Positions 55,501-64,000 of a stretch of DNA of 64,000 bases are shown piece by piece. The notes beneath the pieces were generated by a model. It searched no databases and was not told the origin of the DNA. It saw nothing but the letters and a program-made list of their open reading frames with translations. Source of the stretch: Euphorbia lathyris (Eukaryota > Streptophyta > Magnoliopsida > Malpighiales > Euphorbiaceae). Made by a program: the position numbers and the translations under genes. Within the stretch, counting starts at the first letter, position 1. Every line of letters starts with the position of its first letter. Where the stretch lies: the NCBI RefSeq assembly GCF_963576675.1, contig NC_088916.1:8633001-8697000 (forward strand), given 5' to 3'.

Positions 55501-55974
55501 TGAAGCTTCAGCCAAGACTAACCATCACCATAATCTTGAACGGACCAAGGCCATCTGAGGTCTTCGGGTCATGATATCACTTTCTAATAAAAGCCCAGAT
55601 GACTTAATACCATATCAGATGTCCCCCTAGTTAAATTATGAAACTCTTTTAGGTTTTCCGTGAATGACATGTGGAGTGTTCCTTTTGCACAAATAACGTC
55701 ATCGTCATCATTATAGAGCCGTCATATTTAAAGACTCGTAATAATGACTGACGTGTTTGCTTATATTCCCAAGATAGATGTTTGAGCTGCTTATGCCTTT
55801 GATCTTATAAATCATTCCCATTCTCCAAGAGCTCGTCTTTTCCGATCAAGGACTTAATATCTCAATTTGAAATATTAAAACCGTAATGTGTTAAAAAAAA
55901 TACATTATTTAATATATACATTTAAAAGATTAAAGGGTGAATCAATAGAATATAAAGTTAACAAAAACTTATAT

Positions 55975-56490
55975 ATTTTTAACACTTATAGCTAGGAACA
56001 ATTTTATCCTAATGTCTAAAATGATGCAACTTTACTCCTAATTGCAGCCAAGAGAAATTTTACTTCTAATATTGGCAAGTTGGGTTATTATGAAACACAA
56101 ATATTTTATTTTTCTTATTGTGCACCAATTGCATATCAGTTGGTTCTGAAAAAAGATTTTATATTTTTTGTGATTTAATAATAAATTAAAGATTAATATT
56201 TATAAATTCAGTAAAATATTTGAATTTTTCGCCCCAACTCGTACAAAAGGCATTATATATTTTTTTTATTCACGTCTAACTATATGTTTGTATCTGTTGC
56301 TAATTAGTGATAAAACACGCTCATGTAAAGTGTAGATGATAAGATTCATGATCCAGAAGCAAGTTTGATGAATTATTGCTTAAATTGACCCAACTTATCA
56401 ACGTGAGGGATAAAGTTACTCTTGCCTGCCAACGGTTAGAGATAAAATTGCTATTGACTCCCAATGTTAGGACTAAAATTATAAAGCTTT
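55975..56490 (-). mobile_element. Degenerate MITE in copy B (counterpart of 18425-18940)
   Basis: Same position and orientation as in copy A; same family as the well-preserved element at 49610-50187. Confidence 0.65.
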
Positions 56491-56981
56491 CAAGTGTTAG
56501 AGATATTAATCATCAAGGTGCCAATTAATTAATAAATTATAATTTTGTACCAGTTACAGCTCTTTAAGAAAAAAAATACTTAAAATATTAATAAAACATA
56601 CGGGTGATTTTCAACAAAATATAAATACTGCCCCTTAGAAGAACTGGCACACCAAAACAAGCAGCACGAAAAGTTTGAATCAAAGAGGTTTTGAGGGTGT
56701 GTCTTTCAAGTGTTAGAGATATCAATCATCAAGCCAATTAATAAATTATAACTTCAGATTCTTTAAGATAAAAAATCCTTAGAATATCAATAAAGCACAA
56801 GATGATTTTTAACCAAATATAAATACTGCCAGTTACAGGAACTGTCACACCTAAACAAGCAACTCTAAAAGTTTGAATACAACGTGCAGTTAATGGTTTT
56901 GAGGGTGGGTCTTATCCGCTCATGACATATAAAGAGAGTTTAGGAATCTAAGATATCTACTCTCAATCGAAGATATCAAAT

Positions 56982-57900
56982 ATGGAAGCTGAGATATCTC
57001 CGCTGTTGATGGATGCGGTTGTGATTAGGGTACTGCAGCTGCTTCTGGGTAAACCTTCCTACTTTTGCTTCTTGTATTTTATGTTTTAACCAGAGTTCTG
57101 AAGATCTATTGTGAATGACAAATTTTTAAATTTTAGCTTCTTGACAGTTTGAGTGATTTTGAACATCTCAGTTCCAATTTTAAAAAAGAGAATTTTAAAA
57201 TATTATATATATGTGTTTAAGTTGCGGTCTTTACTGGAAGTTCAATTTTGATGCGCAAATCAGCATCTCTATAAATCAACTTATAGTAATGTACTTATAC
57301 AAAATTATCTTCACAATTAATAACCTGCAAATACTAGGTAAATTTTTGTATTTTTGCTTTCTTGTATTTTATGTTTAATGAAAATCCTAAAGATCTATTT
57401 TGAATGACAAAATTTTAAATTTTAGTGTGTGTATAGTTTGTATGAGTTTGAACATCTGAGTTGCAATTAAAAAAAAAAAAGCCCATTTTAAGTTTTAGTT
57501 TCTCTTTCTAATGTGTTTAATTTGATTTCTCTTTGTGAATGTGGAACTTACAGGAAGAGTATGCTTGAGGGAGAGAGCAGAAGCAAACTTAGGCTTTTTT
57601 AGGATTGGGCCACAAACATTGTTCTAACATTTGTTAACACATGCTGCTGAAGAAAAAGCCGAGGTAGGTAACCTGGAGAAAATATTTTGCATGATATCTT
57701 CTCTCAAAAAAGAAACCAAGCAAGGTTAGGTACTATGTGATGCTGCTGCTGATGTACTGCCATTGCTTAAAAGTTCGGTAGCTCCTTCAAGTTCGAAATT
57801 GAGATTCAACACATAATAGCAACTGTCTTTCCACATTGGCTTTTCAAAAGGTATAAACTGTTGCCTTTTGGTCGCATAAATCGTGGTAAAACAAGTAAAT
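56982..57900 (+). pseudogene. Unrecognised gene-like exons in segment B
   Basis: ATG 56982 opens MEAEISPLLMDAVVIRVLQLL, followed by a donor-like GGTAAACC at about 57050. The downstream block (from CTTACAG at about 57552) corresponds to 20086-20412. Here the exon junction is closer to a clean splice site than in copy A, which has an extra 80-bp stretch. Confidence 0.3.
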
Positions 57901-57989
57901 AGTCGGAGTACAAGAAGGATGTTGTTTATCAATTATGATTGGAGAGTCAGGTCAGAGTCGCAGAAATCAAAGGAGTGGTTAGTAGGGTA

Positions 57990-59925
57990 AGACAGTTTTT
58001 ATGTTTTAAAGTTAGACATTGGTAATCTCTTGCTATTTTCATGTGATGAAACTGAGGTTTTAAGGCTGAAGGTTGAGGTTTAAAGTTGCAGGACTAAAAG
58101 TGGTTCGTAATGTGGAAAGTTGATCAAATGCATATATTTGGTAGTGTTCATTCCTACACGAACTGGTTTTTTAGATAATGAATATGTCATTCTACTCATA
58201 TGCAAAACTTTCATACAATGATTTTCAATTTCCAATTCCAAATGATCATTGCCTATTTATTGTATGCCTCTTTTCTTCTCAGGGCTTTTGTATTGGACGC
58301 CAAAAATATTTCAGAATGTTGAACCAAGGTAGTATCTGGTTAAGAAAGCTGCTTAATTTGGTAATTGACCTATTTTGGAAAGATGATCATATACGACAAG
58401 AAATTGTTTTTCAGAAAATGAATATGTTGTCCTACTCATATGCCCAAGATATCACCTGTTATGTTCGATTTCCAAGTTCCAATTCCAAATGATAATTCTA
58501 TTTTGGAAATATTAGCTGCCTAGCTGATTCCTCAATTCTTAATGATCGATAAAGAGACATAGTAGTGTTTCTATTTTTGAAATGTTATCTGCTGAGCTGA
58601 TTCCTCAATTCTTAATGAGCGTCACAAGAAGGCAATACAATGAGCCAAGATAATATATTTAACAAGAATAGCAATAATTATTTATCTACATTATGCTAAT
58701 TTAAATACTAAGAATGAAACAACACTTGCAAATTTATTCAAGCTGAACCTGAAAATATCTAAATATGTAGTGGTAGTTGCAATCAGCATGCTGCTTTTTA
58801 TTTATAACATTAAGGTCCAAGTATACGTACCAGCTAAAGTGGGGTACAAGCACTGAATGAACACTCACCATCGGGATGAACAGTAAGTTTGGAACTACTA
58901 GCCAAATCTCCCATAAAGTCCTCTAAAGCCTATGGAATATCACTTTGGCCACTTGGATATATGAGAGAATGATAGTGCAGAATCTCATTTCCATTTATCA
59001 GTAATGGCAATACATGAGTTGTATTTAATCATAGAGAATACCACAATTTTAACAAGCAAAAACAATATTTTGACTACCTCACATTTCAATTTATCAGAAT
59101 GAAGCAGAGTGCTAAACATCTCATATTGCTATATGGCTCCTTACATATGTGAGGCAATTCTCACAATTTGAGCTACCCTTTGGATTAGTTAGGCATTTGT
59201 TTACTGTTAGGACTCCCACGTGATATTAGCATCACACACCAAATGAATTGGGCGTGAGGGGGCGTGTTAAACATCCCATATTGCTAAATGAGGAAGTTAT
59301 ATGGGTCCTTAATCCTCACCCTCTAAGGTACATTTTGGAGTGACTTAGGCCTTTGTTTACACAGAGCCCAAAAGAAAGAAGAAGAAACTGAATGGTGACA
59401 GTTAATTGAATTGAAGTACAAAATTTGCCATTAGCCTAAGGTCATAAGTTATTGAAAGACTTCCCTCAGCTTCTTTAATGCTCATTCTTCATTCACATAC
59501 CTCACATGCTTTGCATCCGCCTCTGCAAGAGCTTCCTTGATTTAGAATGCTGACTCTCTGTATTGGAATTTATCTTCCATATCCATATCATCTCCAACAA
59601 CACTTATCATGTTCACTAATTATTTATTATTTTATTATTAAAGTTATTAAGTATGTTTATATTTACCAACAGTGAGAGTAGAGATTGGGAGCTTCTCTAA
59701 TTGTAGAGATTAAGAGCTCCTCTAAATGATTTTTAACTTAGCTCCTCAAATTTTAATTTAAGAATCTAACTAAGAGACAGTTGGAGATGTTCTTAAGATT
59801 TATCTTTTAGTTTTTTTATTAATTAAAATGTTAATATTTTTTTCAGCAACGAAACTATTGTTGTAAAATATGATGGAACAAAAAAAAATGTTATTTTAAT
59901 GTAACATCTAGTTATTTTAATGTAA
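57990..59925. other. No gene seen; right part of copy B
   Basis: Collinear with 20430-22893 minus the TRIM; includes the TRIM empty site near 59688. Confidence 0.65.
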
Positions 59926-59929
59926 CATC

Positions 59930-61585
59930 TGTTAAGTTCTGATTTCTCTCTCTATATAAAATTGTTGGCGATATTTTCGAAATATCCCAATTTTCAACCT
60001 TGATACGCGTTTGCGGGGATTAAAAATGGTAAAAAATAATGCCGGCGTGCCATAGAAACTAATTCTCAAAGGATAAAATGGTAATTGAATACATTAAATA
60101 AATAAAATGCGTCTAAATTACTTGAATGCTAAACGAAAAGCGATTGACGACCGTTACAAGGACTGAAAATAAAAACAACGGTCTTGGGCCCCGACGTTAC
60201 TTGACAGGTCAGTTGGAAAAACAAATTTTAAATATAAGTACCAAACATAAAGTAATAAAACGACACAAAAATATAATTTTTTTAATTTTCTTTTATATTT
60301 TTATTGATTTTGTAAATATTTTTCAATGTTTTTTGTATTACAAATAATAATAAAGCATGAAAATTACAACTTAAAAAGAAATAATAACTTTAAAGCTAGA
60401 AATGTAAATAAGTCATAAAAAACAAATATGTAAGGGATGAAATAAAATTAAACCGATCTCTTTGATGTCGTTGGGATGCATGAAATTAAGGACTGGAACT
60501 CCGAAAAATCGGCTCGGGGGCTGTTGTGTTGTCCGGGTAATTCTGGGTGAATTCGGAACAGTTTGGAGAGTTCAGGGACTAAGGCAGAAATTTACCACCA
60601 AGCTAATAAATCAGCAGAACTTTTTGGAACAAAAACAATGATTTCTTGGGACTTTCTGGCTCAATTTCGGGAGCTGTAGAGGTTGGATTATAGCGAAACG
60701 AAGGTTAGTATTTAAAGTTAGTGTGCAAAGGAATGGTTTAGAACTGGAATTTCAGAAAAAGGTCAAGTAAATGAGTCAGAATAAATTATTGAAAATGGGG
60801 TGACAGAATAATTGTTTGATGGTTGAAAAAACCAAAAGCTTGATTCTGTTTCGTAGAGGGTACTTTAAGGGCGATTAAGAAGGCTGTAGGATGTCGTTTT
60901 TTACGAAATAAAAATTGGGAGTTCGAGAGTTGATGCCAATAAGGAGATTAAAATTAAATTAGGATAAAAAGATCAGCTAATGAACCTGGAATAAATTTTG
61001 GAAAACGGCTCACCAGAAAAGTTGTTTGATGAATTCTTCAATGTTGAAAAATTCAAAAGCTTGTTTTTGGGTCTTTTTAATTGATTGAGATTAATAAAAA
61101 ACTTCTAAACATGATTTAGAATAGGCGTGTAGACTAAGAATGACTCGAAAATGGGGTTTCGGCGATCTCGGTTTAGAATAGGCATGCCAAATTTGCTCCT
61201 GATTTTTATTATTTTTTTTTCTTTTCTTTTTTATTTCTGTTTTCTTTTTTATAATAATCTTTTGATATTATTTTCTATTTTTTATCACATTTTTATTTTG
61301 TTGAGAATGAATTTAATTAAAATAAAATAACTATAGAGTAAAATTATAACCTATGCTAAAAATATAAAAATTAATTTACCCCTCAACAGTGGGATACATG
61401 ACAAACTCCCTAGATGGAATATCTTTAAGCAAATGCATTTGATCTGCTACCACAAAAGAAATGGAATATTTTAGATCATTGTCACTCATGTATATTTCTT
61501 ATCTCAAGGCTCAGTGTTATTGCTCTTGAATGAGTTTAATCTCTAAAATTACCACTAGGCTTTGAACACCTTTGGATCAAAGGCA
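59930..61585. other. No gene seen
   Basis: 59960-61150 is less AT-rich with G-rich phrases (GGCTCGGGGGCTGTTGTG) and two loosely similar passages (60770-60850 and 60975-61060, both with an AAAAxxCAAAAGCTTG-like end), perhaps part of an unidentified repeat. 61195-61280 is a pyrimidine-rich low-complexity tract. Confidence 0.5.
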
Positions 61586-61590
61586 ATGCA

Positions 61591-61915
61591 TTGATTCTAA
61601 CATTCAAACCAAACAACTTGCATCTACAAATTCAAGACATTGATATCTCAAAGTTTGTATCCACAGGGTTTAAAGGTTTTGAGGGGCGGCTCTTCTGGTC
61701 GGAGAACAACAAAGCATGGATCCGTGTAAATGTCATGGATGGTAAAGACATTGCTATCTCAAGATGGAATGCCATTTTGTTGTGCTGATGAGGAGATGCG
61801 ATTCCGAAATAGGGTTAAGTCGACCACAACACCATCCAGTGATAGTCATAAACCCATACAAAAAACTGAGTATAAATCTGAAAATTGGTCAGTGTACTCT
61901 ATGATTGGCAGATAA
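61591..61915 (+). pseudogene. R2-related gene fragment, plus strand
   Basis: Reads FKGFEGRLFWSENNKAWIRV, then DGKDIAISRWNA and, in the next frame, SDSHKPIQ. The same order occurs in the minus-strand R2 copies (GWLHLAGNNEAAVYI, DIDISRWN, HKPIQ). It is the most protein-like member of the group but is broken by a frame change. Family not recognised. Confidence 0.45.
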
Positions 61916-61919
61916 TGAG

Positions 61920-63390
61920 TAATGGAATCTTTTAAAGCCCAGTTCACAGGGTTCTTACCAGCTCAGAGAGGGAGAGAATTTCTGTGGATGTATTCTATAC
62001 ACCCGAAGCTAATAAGGAAATTGGAGTAGAAGGATTATGCTGATGTGCACAGCAGGGAAAGATAGCACTTCATGTAACAACTGTTTAAAGATGCCAAACC
62101 AACACCTTGAGAAAAGAGACCTCTTTTACAAAGTATTAGATTTTTGCACTTAATAGAAATGTTATTTTTTAAAACTTATGATGAGTCAAACTGATATGTC
62201 AAAATGTCACAAAATAGCAGCTGATAACTATTTTGTTAAGTCTCCATCTAAATTGAAAGAAATTTCACAAATTGAGTAATTAATGGGCCAAATGTAGTAG
62301 AATAATAGGTAAGAGTCCAAATGATAAAATTTTAAATAGGTCAGAATATAAATAAAACTTTAAGCCATCATTTTTTTAGGGATAAAATGCAAAAATAATG
62401 TCAATTAAATACGAATGATCTTCTAAACTCATATAAATTGTCTTGATTATGACGAGATAATCCGACTGAACTTGAATTTTCTTAGTGGGGCGATGCATAT
62501 TAATCCAACTCAAAGCTTCTTTAATAGTCATGGTCTCGGCTAGCTGAGGACTGAGTTTTTTTTTAAAAGCTCATATCTTAGCTAGAATGCATTCTCTATA
62601 GTGATTATTTGATGATGCCATAGATGGAATTTTCTTTAAGCATGACATGTTCATCATTCTGCACCTATTTTGGTTTATTTGGACAAAAAGCCCCTTATTC
62701 ACATATATATATCACATTAGCTTGCATATTTGCTAATCTTCAAGTTCATTTACTTGTAAAGTGAAATAAGCTTGACAAAATCCATTGCTCCTCACATTGG
62801 ACATGGCCAAGAGATGGTAGGACTTTAAATATATGTCTCCCACAGTAAGAACCAGAACATATTATCTGAAATCAATATTTAATGTGTCTTGTTAGATTGG
62901 AGGTTCATTTTTTTTAGCAAAATATATGCAGCAGTAATGATCTTCCTTTTCCTTACACTTACACTTGTGAAATTAGCATGATCAGTTAAAATGTTGCTTC
63001 AGTTGATGGGGCCACTATTTGAATCAACAGTCTCTTACTACAACAAATCCCCTAGATGATTAAGGAGTTCAAATCTAAAATCTAAAATCTCATGCATCTT
63101 TACTATTTGAATAAGCAGTTCCAATCTGAGTGAGCTCTGTCTATTTAATGCACTGAAATCACTTCAACTGGAAGATATTAACTCATTTAAAATCACTTGA
63201 ATTATCCCTAGTTTTTAAGGCCTTGAAATCACTTGAACAGTTAAGTTTATCATATATCACATTTTTCATAATGCTTTAGATATTGAATGAACAGACTGCT
63301 TTCCCCAACGGACTTCTTCTCCAACAAGTGGCACCATTAACTTAGATATTTGTTAATCTTCAAGTTCATTTACTTTGTATAATGAAATAA
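61920..63390. other. No gene seen
   Basis: AT-rich. The phrase TTGTTAATCTTCAAGTTCATTTACTT-like occurs twice (62730, 63350), a short dispersed duplication. Confidence 0.55.
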
Positions 63391-63394
63391 ATTT

Positions 63395-63740
63395 GACCTC
63401 GGGTGATTGAGGCTTTGGCTTTGCCACATAACCTGGTATGGTTACGAATCACTTAATCTCTCTTATGTGTTGGTCGAAATGGATACAAAAGGTGTTGTGG
63501 ATGGCTTGTTTTCGTTTCGCGTGGACTTGACGGAGTATGGAAGTATCATCTAAGATTGTAACGGAATACTGTAACAAAGGTCAGACTTTAAGTGTTCTTT
63601 GTTCCTAGATGGGCTAATGGGGTGTATTGCTCGTTAAGCCGTGCTCAATGCAGGTTTATTTATTTCTGTTAGTGCTCCTCTCTAGATTGAGGGTGCTTTG
63701 TATAAGAATTTTTCAACTCTTGATTCTTAAATAAATTTGT
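63395..63740 (+). pseudogene. LINE 3' remnant: RNase H domain
   Basis: Broken frames give EALALPHNLVWL, then YVLVEMDTKGVVDGL and VDLTEYGSII, then FVPRWANGV. The order EAL-x(n)-VEMDxxxVV-x(n)-RxAN is typical of the RNase H (RVT_3) domain at the end of plant LINE ORF2 proteins. Several stops; the rest of the LINE is absent. Confidence 0.6.
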
Positions 63741-64000
63741 CATCTCTTCTAAAAAAATCACTTTTTTCTATATTAAAAAAAGTTTGACAACCTTAAAAAA
63801 AGTTGCCAAAAAGTGAAAACATTACTTGAAATTTTTAACCAACCACCATTACTCCAATGGATGGCAACCCTTTAAAATTGACAAAATAATTGCCAGCCCA
63901 CTAAGCATTCAGTCAAACACCCTCTATTGGAAATCGTTTAAGGATTAAATGTTAAAAAAATCTTCAAAAAAATATAAAAGTTTTAGTATATATTTCTTTT
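63741..64000. other. No gene seen
   Basis: AT-rich sequence to the window end. Confidence 0.6.

Larger units (their letters stand above)
52624..59925. repeat. Segmental copy B (homologous to 7784-22893)
   Basis: Collinear with copy A without the copia, CACTA and TRIM insertions. Has its own 530-bp tandem duplication (54440-55500). Confidence 0.9.

Noticed and set aside
59930..61400. A further LTR or satellite suggested by loosely similar passages
   Set aside because: Similarity between 60770-60850 and 60975-61060 is weak, and no LTR ends, primer site or regular period could be found.

Overview
This window is plant nuclear DNA, probably from a eudicot (inference; no host gene can be assigned to a species). 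It looks like repeat-rich heterochromatin: I see no intact host gene and no tRNA or rRNA gene. Almost everything recognisable is a transposable element, a piece of one, or a broken fragment of a host gene. Introns are GT-AG, retroelements use the methionine-tRNA primer site TGGTATCAGAGC, and the element types (Sirevirus, Tork and Tat retrotransposons, CACTA, Helitron, TRIM) are plant types.

Layout. 1-6.4 kb: minus-strand Sirevirus-type Ty1/copia element, lacking its 5' part, with a long envelope-like reading frame after pol; its 3' LTR lies outside the window. 6.4-7.7 kb: minus-strand LINE-type ORF1 (DUF4283/zinc-knuckle) pseudogene. 7.8-22.9 kb: segmental copy A, a dead LINE plus flanking DNA, carrying three later insertions: a copia element (8488-13441), a CACTA transposon (14681-17399) and a TRIM (22114-22708). 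22967-33024: Ty3/gypsy element of the Tat type with three LTRs, a gag-pol with two RNase H domains, and a separate spliced antisense gene. 33-36.5 kb: gene fragments, including a 318-bp-arm palindrome with F-box-like sequence and a glycosyl hydrolase 9 exon. 36510-41318: minus-strand Tork/Tnt1-type copia element. 41.3-49.2 kb: a mosaic of two dispersed repeat families, a truncated LTR element, a MITE, and a second F-box/GH9 cluster. 49253-52450: non-autonomous Helitron. 52.6-59.9 kb: segmental copy B, homologous to copy A without its three insertions. 60-64 kb: mostly unassigned AT-rich DNA with a gene fragment and a LINE RNase H remnant.

How the pieces relate. Copies A and B act as internal controls: B shows the uninterrupted target for each insertion in A, so the ends and target duplications of the copia, CACTA and TRIM elements can be read directly. 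LTR pairs differ by only 1-3%, so these insertions are recent relative to the LINE, whose frameshift is shared by both copies. All coding elements are inactivated, mostly by single stop codons that look like C-to-T changes, plus one-base changes in G runs and lost catalytic residues.

The most interesting material is the antisense spliced gene in the gypsy element, the three-LTR structure of that element, the long env-like frame of the Sirevirus with its own possible promoter, and the insertions dated against copy B. I found no clear previously undescribed system beyond these.
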